A stretch of 5,573 bases of DNA from Butyrivibrio sp. UBA3740 (GTDB lineage: Bacteria > Bacillota > Clostridia > Lachnospirales > Lachnospiraceae). Below, in pieces: positions 1 through 5,573 of the stretch (the stretch's first letter is position 1; each line of letters opens with the position of its first letter). Below the pieces are notes generated by a model, which ran no database searches, was not told the DNA's origin, and was given only the letters and a program-made list of their open reading frames with translations. The stretch is from assembly GCA_002372465.1 (NCBI GenBank), contig DFGW01000113.1:1-5573 (forward strand), written 5' to 3'. The position numbers and the translations under genes were made by a program.

Positions 1-12
1 AAAACGTCTCAT
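1..12 (-). CDS. 5' end of an unidentified minus-strand gene (partial)
   Basis: Only the first four codons (Met-Arg-Arg-Phe) lie inside the window, so no function can be assigned. The start is supported by a strong Shine-Dalgarno sequence, GGAGGG, ending 5 bases before the ATG at 12-10 on the minus strand, and by a near-consensus promoter further upstream at 59-87. The gene lies downstream of the transporter operon in the same direction. A terminator (137-174) and its own promoter separate the two, so it is probably a separate transcription unit. The call rests on translation-initiation signals only, because no protein sequence is available to test it. Confidence 0.5.
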
Positions 13-58
13 TGCCACCCTCCGCAAATAAAAATAAAAACAATAACTTTATAATAAA

Positions 59-87
59 TTTATAAAAAATTTATAATATACCGTCAA
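59..87 (-). promoter_or_regulatory. Sigma-A-type promoter for the gene leaving the left edge
   Basis: On the minus strand TTGACG (87-82) and TATAAA (64-59) are separated by exactly 17 bases. Each hexamer differs from consensus at one position. Transcription would start near position 52, giving a leader of about 40 bases before the ATG at 12. The surrounding sequence is very AT-rich, which makes chance -10 matches easy. The match to both boxes with ideal spacing, placed between a terminator and a good start site, is what supports the call. Confidence 0.55.
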
Positions 88-136
88 CTAAATATTGAAA
101 CACATTTTGAAAATCATGTCAACGAACATAATATAC

Positions 137-174
137 AAAAAGTCCCAACGATATGATTGTATCGTTGGGACTTT
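137..174 (-). terminator. Rho-independent terminator of the ABC importer operon
   Basis: Positions 139-153 and 160-174 are perfectly complementary (15 pairs, core AGTCCCAACGATA) around a 6-base loop. Read on the minus strand, the stem runs straight into a T5 tract (141-137) and an AT-rich sequence. It lies 34 bases past the stop codon of the YtcP-type permease gene, as expected for the end of that operon. Confidence 0.9.
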
Positions 175-207
175 ATTTTCTTCAATATTGCTTCAATTTT
201 TCTTTTA

Positions 208-1119
208 TTACTCTTTAACACCACCGATTGTAAGTCCTGTAACGAAGTATCTCTGCAGGAAAGGATAGAGCATAACGATAGGTGCCATTGTGATGATGGT
301 GGCAGCTGCTCTAACCGAAATAGGTGTGATGTTTACTGATGTTCCTGTTGTTGCAGCTCCGGCATTACCCTTAAGAGATGTAACAGCTGAAAGCATCTTC
401 ATCAGCTCATACTGAAGTGTTGTGTACTGATCTGCCATACGGTTGTACAGCATTGTATCAAACCATGAGTTCCACTGTCCTACAGCTACGAAAAGAGCTA
501 TTGTAGCGTAGATAGGCTTACAAAGAGGTGAAACAACAGATACAAATATCTTCATGTAGCCTGCACCGTCAATCTGGGCAGCCTCCTGAAGTGAATCAGG
601 AAGACCTTCCATATAGGTTCTCATAACCAGCATGTTGAAACCACTGATCATTCCGGGGATGACATATACCCAGAAGGAATTTGTAAGATGAAGGTTTCTG
701 TACAGGAGCATGACAGGGATCATACCACCGTTAACATACATTGTGATAACCCAGAACAGTGACAGCTGAGATCTGAATATGAAGTTCTTCTGGCTTACAA
801 TAAAGGCTAAAAGAGCGTTGGCAACTACTGCAAAAAGTGTACCGAGCACAGTTCTAAGTACTGATATAACAGCGCCTCGTCCAATACTTCTAAGAGCAAG
901 TACTACGCTGTAGTTCTGTGTGGTGAACATTCTTGGCCAGATATGTACTCCGCCTCTCATGGCATCTACACCGTCATTGAAAGAGATTGCCAGAGTGTTT
1001 ACTACCGGATAAACCGTTACTATACAGAAGATCAGCATGAACAGATAGAGGAATATGTAGAAGATTATATCCGCTACCGTTAATTTATGTATTCCGCTTT
1101 GTTTATTTTCTTTTTCCAT
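208..1119 (-). CDS. ABC importer permease, YtcP/LplC type (carbohydrate uptake)
   Basis: This 303-residue integral membrane protein is one of the two channel subunits of a type I carbohydrate ABC importer. Hydrophobic segments are visible at about residues 17-39, 84-106, 119-139, 146-166, 202-218 and 274-290. The cytoplasmic coupling loop that docks on the ATPase is clear: EAAQIDGAG at 179-187, followed by PLCKP at 198-202, where the family usually has a similar Pro-Leu-x-Lys-Pro. The C-terminus (FVTGLTIGGVKE) is typical of YtcP-like proteins, as is the overall length. The start is well fixed: AAGGAGG lies 6 bases upstream of the ATG and overlaps the TAA stop of the preceding permease gene, leaving 11 bases between the genes. 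The pair is therefore probably translationally linked. It is the last gene of the operon and is followed by a terminator. The substrate cannot be deduced from the permease. Confidence 0.93.
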   Translation of the reverse strand: MEKENKQSGIHKLTVADIIFYIFLYLFMLIFCIVTVYPVVNTLAISFNDGVDAMRGGVHIWPRMFTTQNYSVVLALRSIGRGAVISVLRTVLGTLFAVVANALLAFIVSQKNFIFRSQLSLFWVITMYVNGGMIPVMLLYRNLHLTNSFWVYVIPGMISGFNMLVMRTYMEGLPDSLQEAAQIDGAGYMKIFVSVVSPLCKPIYATIALFVAVGQWNSWFDTMLYNRMADQYTTLQYELMKMLSAVTSLKGNAGAATTGTSVNITPISVRAAATIITMAPIVMLYPFLQRYFVTGLTIGGVKE

Positions 1120-1133
1120 ACTGCACCTCCTTA
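1120..1133 (-). promoter_or_regulatory. Ribosome binding site overlapping the upstream stop codon
   Basis: The minus-strand sequence TAAGGAGGTGCAGT precedes the ATG at 1119. The TAA is the stop codon of the LplB-type permease gene, and AAGGAGG is a near-perfect anti-16S match. The overlap suggests that ribosomes finishing the first permease reinitiate on the second, which would give matched amounts of the two channel subunits. Confidence 0.85.
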
Positions 1134-2069
1134 GAATAACCTTTCTCCGCCGCGTCTCTTTGCGATCTGGTTAGCAATCACAATGATAACGATGGATACC
1201 ACGCTCTTAAAGATACCGGCTGCAGTACCGAGGGAGTAGTCATTCTGGCTGATACCCCAGGTAAGTACGTAAATATCAATGGTATCTGAAACGCTCTTTA
1301 CAAGTCCGTTTCCTAAGAGGTACTGTACTTCAAAACCTGCATTAAGCAGATTTCCCATGTTCATAATAAGCAGGATTATTATCGTCGGCTTGATTCCAGG
1401 CAACGTTACATTCTTGATCTTACCCCATCTTCCTGCGCCGTCGATAGAAGCTGCCTCATAAAGGCAAGGATCAATAGATGTAATAGCAGAAAGATAGATG
1501 ATTGCGTTCCATCCTGTTTCCTTCCACACATGTGCGAAGGTTACGATTGGCCAGAATAGCGCCGGTATCGAGAAGAACGGAACTGAACTCTTTACAAGTC
1601 CCCACTTCATAAGAAGTTCGTTTACAATACCTGTTGATGACAGAGCATCATTTAAAATACCTGTAACAATGATCCAGGACAGGAAGTGTGGCAGATATGA
1701 AATAGTCTGAACAACCTTTTTTGCCCTGATAAGTCTGAACTCATTTAAAAGGATTGCAAATACGATAGCTGTAACGGTAGTGAATATAAGATTCAACGTA
1801 CCCATACAGAATGTGTTTCTAATAACCTTAAGGAAAGTTACATCAGAAAACAGAAATCTGAATTTCTCAAGACCAACCCACTTTGAATGGAAAAGGCCGG
1901 TTTTATTCTTATAGTTCTCAAAGGCCATCAGCCAGCCGGCAAGTGGCAGATAACAGAAAATAAATCCGTAAACAACAAACACTGCAGACCATGCTATAAG
2001 AACCTTTTGCTTTGCGAGTTCTTTTCGTGTTATGACCGTTTTCTTTTGCTTAGCTACGGTTTTACTCAT
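1131..2069 (-). CDS. ABC importer permease, LplB type (carbohydrate uptake)
   Basis: This is the other channel subunit of the importer, 312 residues from the start chosen here. A Lys-rich cytoplasmic N-terminus (about 1-22) precedes membrane segments at roughly 24-46, 92-112, 126-144, 168-184, 230-244 and 286-302. The ATPase-coupling loop is canonical: EAASIDGAG at 205-213, with LPGIKP completing it at 223-228. An in-frame ATG at 2087 would add six residues (MKGTKS). I prefer the ATG at 2069 because AAAGGA lies 9 bases before it, inside the extra codons, whereas the upstream ATG has no comparable site. The binding-protein gene lies upstream, separated by a terminator-like hairpin, and the second permease follows after 11 bases. 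No ATPase gene accompanies the pair. This is usual for LplB/YtcP-type systems, which borrow a shared MsmX-like ATPase (family knowledge, not seen here). Confidence 0.92.
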   Translation of the reverse strand: MSKTVAKQKKTVITRKELAKQKVLIAWSAVFVVYGFIFCYLPLAGWLMAFENYKNKTGLFHSKWVGLEKFRFLFSDVTFLKVIRNTFCMGTLNLIFTTVTAIVFAILLNEFRLIRAKKVVQTISYLPHFLSWIIVTGILNDALSSTGIVNELLMKWGLVKSSVPFFSIPALFWPIVTFAHVWKETGWNAIIYLSAITSIDPCLYEAASIDGAGRWGKIKNVTLPGIKPTIIILLIMNMGNLLNAGFEVQYLLGNGLVKSVSDTIDIYVLTWGISQNDYSLGTAAGIFKSVVSIVIIVIANQIAKRRGGERLF

Positions 2070-2103
2070 GCTTTTGGTTCCTTTCATTCAAAAATCTTTG
2101 CTC

Positions 2104-2140
2104 AAAAAAGGCAGCCATATACTTAAGGCATATGGCTGCC
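2104..2140 (-). terminator. Intercistronic terminator or attenuator hairpin
   Basis: Positions 2110-2120 (GGCAGCCATAT) and 2130-2140 form a perfect 11-pair stem with a 9-base loop. On the minus strand the stem is followed at once by T6 (2109-2104). It begins 30 bases past the stop codon of the binding-protein gene and ends about 35 bases before the permease start. No convincing promoter fits between it and the permease gene. The likely effect is partial termination plus 3'-end protection, giving more binding-protein mRNA than permease mRNA. Confidence 0.85.
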
Positions 2141-2170
2141 TGATTATCTACTACCCGAGTTTAAGCTTTA

Positions 2171-3979
2171 TCAGCCTGCATTCTTAGCTGCTTCAACTCT
2201 TCTGTCGAGCTCTTCCTGCATCTGGTTAAGGAAGTCCTGAGGCTGGCATCCTTCATAAGCTTTCATGTAATCTGTCCATGCGCTCTCGAAATCAGAAGCC
2301 ATAACGATCTTAGGAAGCCACTCATGCTTGCACTCACCCATCTTTGTCCAAGCAACACCACCTGGTGTTGATGTATCAAGGTTGTTTGAGTATGACCACA
2401 TAGGGAACCAAGGATGTGTAGCATTTACATCTTCTACAACTGATCCGATAAGATCAGGATAGTTCTTTGCACCATATGCATCGAAGCACTTCTTAAGAGG
2501 ATCTGCAAGCTTGTCATAGAATTCTGAAGGCTGCTCCTCCGGAAGGTTAGCATTCTTTCCATCGTCGCTTGTTCCGCCGTACTGAGGAAGGTAGCTGTAT
2601 GTGCACATGTGATCTGCCTTGTATGTAGGATCAGCAACCTGTGCTCTGATCTCAGGAGTTCTGTAGAAGAGACCGTCGTCATCAACAAGGTAATCAACAC
2701 CCTCTACACCCCAGAAACGAAGGTTCATGATGTCCTGGTCAAGCATCTTGTCAAGGAATGAGAAAGCAAGGTCAGGATCTGAGCATGCTGTTGTAATTGC
2801 GATACCTGAAGCTGTGTTAAGTGTGTCACCGTATGTATGCCAACGATTGTCCATTCCCTCGTCAATTGTAAGTCCAAGAGGAACATAGTTGCAGCCCTGC
2901 TGGTCAAGACCTGCTGTAAGAAGTGCATCGTTGATCTGCTGGAAATCCCAGTACTGATCGCACATACCAAGTACGTTACCATTTGAAAGCTTCTGGATGT
3001 AATCATCATACTTCTGAGTTCCGAAGTCCTTATCAAGAATGCCCTTCTGGTACTCTTCGTTCAGCTTTGCAAAATATCTCTTAGCTGTAGGTGTTGTGTT
3101 ATAGTCAACGATTGTAGGTGTACCGCTGTTGTCAACGATTACAGAACCGTCGTTTGGATATCCGTCAAGGAACTGAGGAGCGTTCTCAATACAGAAGTAT
3201 CTCCAGTCATCGCAAAGGCAGGTGTAAGGAATGATATCTACCTCGTTGCCGTTTGCATCCTTGCTCTTAGGGTTAGCTGCTGCATATCTCTCAATAAGAT
3301 CGAAGTACTGATCAAGAGTCTTGATCTCAGGATAGTTATCCCACTCAAGAACACGTGCCTGAATCCAGAATGCCTCGTCGTTGTGAGCTGTTCCTGTAGG
3401 AGCTCCCTTTGTGTTCTGGAATACGTTGCACCAGTAGATGTGTCCATCATCCTGTCTGAACTGATCCCACTCGTTCTTTGTGTAGTAATTTGAAAGGTTA
3501 GGATACTTTCCACTCTCAAGATACTCATCCCAAGGAATAAGTACGCCTTCATTGTAAAGGTCTGTGCTTCCGTCACCACCATCGATAAGATCAGGATATG
3601 TTCCGGATGCGATGATGCTTCCGATAGCCTCTGAAACAGTCTGACCTGTCAGCCATGTCTCTTTAAGACGAACGCCTGTCTTCTCAGCGATCATGTCCTG
3701 GATCTCATTGTTGCCGCTGTTGATCTCTGTTCCGGGCATTCCTGCGAAGAATGTGAAATCAACGATCTCGTCAGGTGAGTAAGTCTTCTCCTCTGCAGCC
3801 CCTGCGTCAGCTGTAGTTGTATCAGCTGTGGTTGTGTCAGTAGTTGTTGTAGTTGTTTCCCCTCCATCGGTTGTTCCTGCGCTCTCAGGTGTAGCTGAGC
3901 CGCCGCAACCAACAGCTGTTGCCATGAGCAGTGCGCTCATTGAAAGTGCAACTACTTTTTTCATTGCTTTGTTTTTCAT
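2171..3979 (-). CDS. Extracellular solute-binding lipoprotein of the ABC importer (LplA/YtcQ-like)
   Basis: This 602-residue protein would capture the substrate outside the membrane and deliver it to the two permeases encoded downstream. Residues 1-24 form a lipoprotein signal peptide: a Lys-rich start, a hydrophobic core (ALSMSALLMA) and the lipobox AVGC with Cys25 as the lipidated residue. Residues 26-64 are a flexible Gly/Thr/Asp linker with runs of Thr. The binding domain follows from about 70, with many Trp and Tyr residues suited to sugar stacking. Family landmarks include the DPDLAFSFLDKML helix (401-413), FWGVEGVDY (422-430) and a C-terminal helical tail (about 570-597). At 602 residues it is longer than LplA/YtcQ of Bacillus (about 500), as is common in Lachnospiraceae homologues. 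It has 11 cysteines besides Cys25, many for a surface protein. The ATG at 3979 is preceded by AAAGGGG; a second Met at residue 6 is an alternative start. The ligand is unknown; an oligosaccharide is most likely. Confidence 0.93.
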   Translation of the reverse strand: MKNKAMKKVVALSMSALLMATAVGCGGSATPESAGTTDGGETTTTTTDTTTADTTTADAGAAEEKTYSPDEIVDFTFFAGMPGTEINSGNNEIQDMIAEKTGVRLKETWLTGQTVSEAIGSIIASGTYPDLIDGGDGSTDLYNEGVLIPWDEYLESGKYPNLSNYYTKNEWDQFRQDDGHIYWCNVFQNTKGAPTGTAHNDEAFWIQARVLEWDNYPEIKTLDQYFDLIERYAAANPKSKDANGNEVDIIPYTCLCDDWRYFCIENAPQFLDGYPNDGSVIVDNSGTPTIVDYNTTPTAKRYFAKLNEEYQKGILDKDFGTQKYDDYIQKLSNGNVLGMCDQYWDFQQINDALLTAGLDQQGCNYVPLGLTIDEGMDNRWHTYGDTLNTASGIAITTACSDPDLAFSFLDKMLDQDIMNLRFWGVEGVDYLVDDDGLFYRTPEIRAQVADPTYKADHMCTYSYLPQYGGTSDDGKNANLPEEQPSEFYDKLADPLKKCFDAYGAKNYPDLIGSVVEDVNATHPWFPMWSYSNNLDTSTPGGVAWTKMGECKHEWLPKIVMASDFESAWTDYMKAYEGCQPQDFLNQMQEELDRRVEAAKNAG

Positions 3980-4021
3980 AATTACCCCTTTCTCCCTTTT
4001 TACATTTACTTTTTATAGTTT

Positions 4022-4056
4022 CCATAAAAAGCATAAGTACATAACACTTTTCATGG
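4022..4056 (-). promoter_or_regulatory. Inverted repeat over the likely transcription start of the importer operon
   Basis: CCATAAAAAG (4022-4031) and CTTTTCATGG (4047-4056) are inverted copies differing at one position. In the minus-strand RNA that position is a G-U wobble, so all ten pairs can form, plus an outer A-U pair, around a 15-base loop. The upstream arm lies just downstream of the candidate -10 box, over the expected start point. It could be an operator for a sugar-responsive regulator or a hairpin at the 5' end of the mRNA. No regulator family is recognisable. Confidence 0.4.
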
Positions 4057-4059
4057 ATA

Positions 4060-4088
4060 ATTATAGGATCAGTTTATTTTTCACAGAA
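4060..4088 (-). promoter_or_regulatory. Candidate promoter of the ABC importer operon
   Basis: A perfect TATAAT lies at 4065-4060 on the minus strand, about 80 bases upstream of the binding-protein ATG. At 17-base spacing the -35 position (4088-4083) reads TTCTGT, matching consensus only at the first two bases. A perfect -10 with a poor -35 would fit an activator-dependent sugar-uptake promoter, but it may also be a chance match in AT-rich DNA. Confidence 0.4.
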
Positions 4089-4187
4089 TGGAAATCTTTT
4101 ACCTTAGTTAGCACATTTTTTACTTCTTTAACAGAAAATTAACGATTTGTCTTTATTTATTGTGCTGTTTGTACATATTTTTATGAG

Positions 4188-4240
4188 CCGGTTCATAGAA
4201 CAGTCAAATTTCATAGGCAATTTGCCATGCACCGGTTTTT
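4188..4240 (+). repeat. Nested inverted repeats followed by a T-run; orphan terminator or leader structure
   Basis: CCGGTTCAT (4188-4196) and ATGCACCGG (4227-4235) are inverted copies with one mismatch, followed on the plus strand by T5. Inside them lie the palindrome GGCAATTTGCC (4216-4226), the short hairpin GTTC-ATA-GAAC (4191-4201) and the complementary pair CAAATT/AATTTG (4205-4210 and 4219-4224). Several of these pairings exclude each other. No plus-strand gene ends just before it. It may be the leader or terminator of a gene that has been lost, or a regulator site. Confidence 0.3.
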
Positions 4241-4272
4241 ATACATTTTTTATATTTGTAATTTACTGCTTT

Positions 4273-4329
4273 TTGCTACGGCAATCTAATCAAATATTGG
4301 CAAATGCTTCTCAATGTTGCTAAGAGCAA
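4273..4329. promoter_or_regulatory. Two TTGC...GCAA palindromes, operator-like
   Basis: TTGC-TACG-GCAA (4273-4284) and TTGCT-AAG-AGCAA (4317-4329) are short dyads sharing the half-site TTGCTA, with starts 44 bases apart. A related palindrome with inside-out polarity, GCAATTTGC, occurs at 4217-4225 and again at 4373-4381. Clusters of similar dyads upstream of genes often mark repressor or activator sites. The regulator is unknown, and the gene controlled could be the relic on the right or the importer operon on the left. Confidence 0.3.
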
Positions 4330-4354
4330 TTATTGGAGAGAATAGAGCAATTAT
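4323..4354. repeat. Tandem 11-bp direct repeat with 21-bp period
   Basis: AGAGCAATTAT occurs at 4323-4333 and 4344-4354. The copies are 21 bases apart, two helical turns, so both face the same side of the DNA. Each is followed by a similar TGG-GAG sequence. Such spacing is common for activator or response-regulator sites. The first copy overlaps the dyad at 4317-4329. Confidence 0.35.
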
Positions 4355-4426
4355 CTGGTGGAGCGGTTTTATGCAATTTGCTAAACTAGTCCGAATGCTT
4401 TTTTACTATATAAAGTTGGGGGTAAT

Positions 4427-4633
4427 ATGTACGAAGGTCTTCAGGCCGCTAAAGCAGAAGGAGTAAACATAACAGGAATGACCTTCTGGGGAACCATTGA
4501 TTCCCTCTCTTGGCTTAACTTCAGATCAAATGTAGGCGGCGGAAGCAGCTCTTCAAGAAAGCAATGCCCACTTCTTTTTGATGACAGATTCAGTCCCAAA
4601 CCCTGCTTCTGGGTTTTTGCAGAAACAAATTGA
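4427..4633 (+). pseudogene. C-terminal remnant of a GH10 endo-1,4-beta-xylanase
   Basis: The 68 codons from ATG 4427 encode the tail of a glycoside hydrolase family 10 xylanase. Recognisable are the strand ITGMTFWGTIDSLSWL (15-30), with the two Trp residues that line the sugar site in this family, and PLLFDDRFSPKPCFWVFAE (48-66), which closes the barrel. A Gly/Ser-rich loop (GGGSSSS, 37-43) lies between them. A complete GH10 domain has about 300-350 residues. Both catalytic glutamates lie upstream of this segment and are absent, so the product cannot be an active xylanase. Homology stops at the ATG: the preceding in-frame codons read KVGGN and then show no GH10 character back to a stop at 4382-4384. 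No GH10 motif is visible in the other plus-strand frames of 4143-4426. GGGGG lies 4 bases before the ATG, so translation is not excluded. A 5' deletion of a former gene is the simplest reading; an independent small protein is possible but unlikely. Confidence 0.75.
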
Positions 4634-4642
4634 TACAAAGGA

Positions 4643-4676
4643 AATGCCGGATACCATTTTACAGGTACCCGGCATT
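4643..4676. terminator. Bidirectional terminator between the xylanase relic and atpC
   Basis: Positions 4643-4655 and 4664-4676 (core AATGCCGG) form a 13-pair stem with an 8-base loop. The single imperfect position is an A/C mismatch on the plus strand but a G-U wobble in minus-strand RNA. The plus-strand tail is strongly T-rich (4675-4690). The minus-strand tail (TTTCCTTTGTAT) is weaker. It can end transcription of the convergent ATP synthase operon and would have ended the former xylanase gene. Confidence 0.8.
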
Positions 4677-4688
4677 ATTTCTTTTTCT

Positions 4689-5102
4689 TTATTCGTGACC
4701 CTGACCGCTGGCCCCGATTCTAACTAAAGCTCTGTACAGCTTGGCCTCAGCCCTTACACGGGCTTCCTTGTCAAGCATCTGATCATTAAGTCTTTCTTCT
4801 GCCTTGGCTTTGGCGGCTTTCGCACGCTCAATGTCAATGTCTTCGCTCCACTCCCAGGTGGTTGGAAAAACTCTGACCTCGCCCTTCATGACTGAAAGCA
4901 TTCCACCGATACAGGCTGCTTTTCTTTCTTTGCCATCTTCCATTGTGACTCTGGCAGTGCCCATGCCAATGGCAGTACAGTAGTCGGTGTGGCGAGCAAG
5001 TATCTCAACATCACCGTCTATAGTACGCAGAAGCAGTTTTTGCACACTACCGTCGAATTCCTGGCCATCCATGGAGATAACCTGTAAATGATAAGAGGAC
5101 AT
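4689..5102 (-). CDS. atpC: F1Fo ATP synthase epsilon subunit
   Basis: This 137-residue subunit of the central stalk of F1 binds gamma at the cytoplasmic side of the membrane, helps couple rotation to catalysis and can inhibit ATP hydrolysis. Residues 1-85 are the N-terminal beta-sandwich (YHLQVISMDGQEFDG, then VEILARHTD at 32-40 and the CIGGMLSV strand at 64-71). Residues 86-130 are the two-helix C-terminal domain, rich in Ala, Glu, Lys and Arg. IDIERA at 89-94 matches the I(L)DxxRA ATP-binding motif described for the Bacillus PS3 epsilon subunit. Length is normal. The start is supported by AAAGGA about 8 bases upstream, placed in the last codons of atpD. The two genes are separated by 5 bases, the usual atpD-atpC order at the end of the operon. 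A hairpin terminator follows. No defect is seen. Confidence 0.95.
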   Translation of the reverse strand: MSSYHLQVISMDGQEFDGSVQKLLLRTIDGDVEILARHTDYCTAIGMGTARVTMEDGKERKAACIGGMLSVMKGEVRVFPTTWEWSEDIDIERAKAAKAKAEERLNDQMLDKEARVRAEAKLYRALVRIGASGQGHE

Positions 5103-5107
5103 ATTAA

Positions 5108-5573
<466 letters not shown>

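Noticed and set aside
94..122. Second promoter using TTGACA at 122-117
   Set aside because: At 17-base spacing its -10 would be TTCAAT, clearly weaker than the TATAAA used by the neighbouring TTGACG promoter.
157..339. 60-residue plus-strand open frame near the left side
   Set aside because: It overlaps the terminator and the 3' end of the YtcP-type permease gene on the other strand, has no homology that I recognise, and its composition reflects the reverse complement of that gene.
2070..2087. Upstream in-frame ATG at 2087 as the permease start
   Set aside because: It lacks a good ribosome site, whereas the ATG at 2069 has AAAGGA at proper distance within these codons; it remains a minor alternative.
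3828..4142. 104-residue plus-strand open frame beginning with a Val/Ser run
   Set aside because: The Val-rich start is the antisense of the Thr-rich linker codons of the binding protein, and the rest runs through AT-rich promoter DNA.
3980..4426. Catabolite-repression (cre) site, tRNA, riboswitch of known class, or CRISPR repeats in the long spacer
   Set aside because: No match to the cre consensus with its central CG, no cloverleaf, no known riboswitch core and no regularly spaced repeats were found by reading; the repeats present are listed separately.
4427..4633. Intact short xylanase or carbohydrate-binding protein
   Set aside because: The segment corresponds to the end of the GH10 barrel only, lacks both catalytic glutamates and has no signal peptide.
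4441..4638. 65-residue minus-strand open frame opposite the xylanase relic
   Set aside because: The plus-strand frame has clear GH10 similarity; the minus frame is its shadow and shows no recognisable motif.

Overview
The window looks like chromosomal DNA from a low-GC, polysaccharide-degrading anaerobic Firmicute, most likely a Butyrivibrio- or Pseudobutyrivibrio-like Lachnospiraceae. This is an inference from three things: the style of the proteins (a very large lipoprotein binding protein with a Thr-rich linker and LplB/YtcP-type permeases without an ATPase), a relic of a GH10 xylanase, and AT-rich spacers with strong Shine-Dalgarno sites. No rRNA, tRNA, CRISPR array, insertion sequence or phage gene is visible.

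Layout, left to right. Positions 1-12 hold the first four codons of a minus-strand gene that runs off the left edge. It has a good ribosome binding site and a near-consensus promoter at 59-87. Positions 137-174 hold the terminator of the transporter operon. Positions 208-3979 hold a three-gene minus-strand ABC importer operon. In transcription order these are the solute-binding lipoprotein (3979-2171), an intercistronic terminator-like hairpin (2140-2104), the LplB-type permease (2069-1131) and the YtcP-type permease (1119-208). Positions 3980-4426 are a 447-bp non-coding stretch. It carries a candidate operon promoter with an inverted repeat over the likely start point, and further out several palindromes and repeats with no assigned owner. 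Positions 4427-4633 (plus strand) encode only the last ~66 residues of a GH10 endo-xylanase, without its catalytic residues, and look like a gene remnant. Positions 4643-4676 are a hairpin terminator shared by that relic and the ATP synthase operon. Positions 4689-5573 are the end of the minus-strand ATP synthase operon: atpC complete and the C-terminal 154 residues of atpD.

The importer genes form one functional unit. The lipoprotein would capture an oligosaccharide outside the membrane, the two permeases would form the channel, and a shared ATPase encoded elsewhere (MsmX type) would power it. The substrate cannot be read from sequence; the neighbouring xylanase relic makes xylo-oligosaccharides a reasonable guess only. 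The ATP synthase genes are ordinary housekeeping genes. I do not see a clearly new biological system here. The most useful leads are the truncated xylanase, the hairpin that splits the transporter operon, and the repeat-rich intergenic region at 4180-4390.
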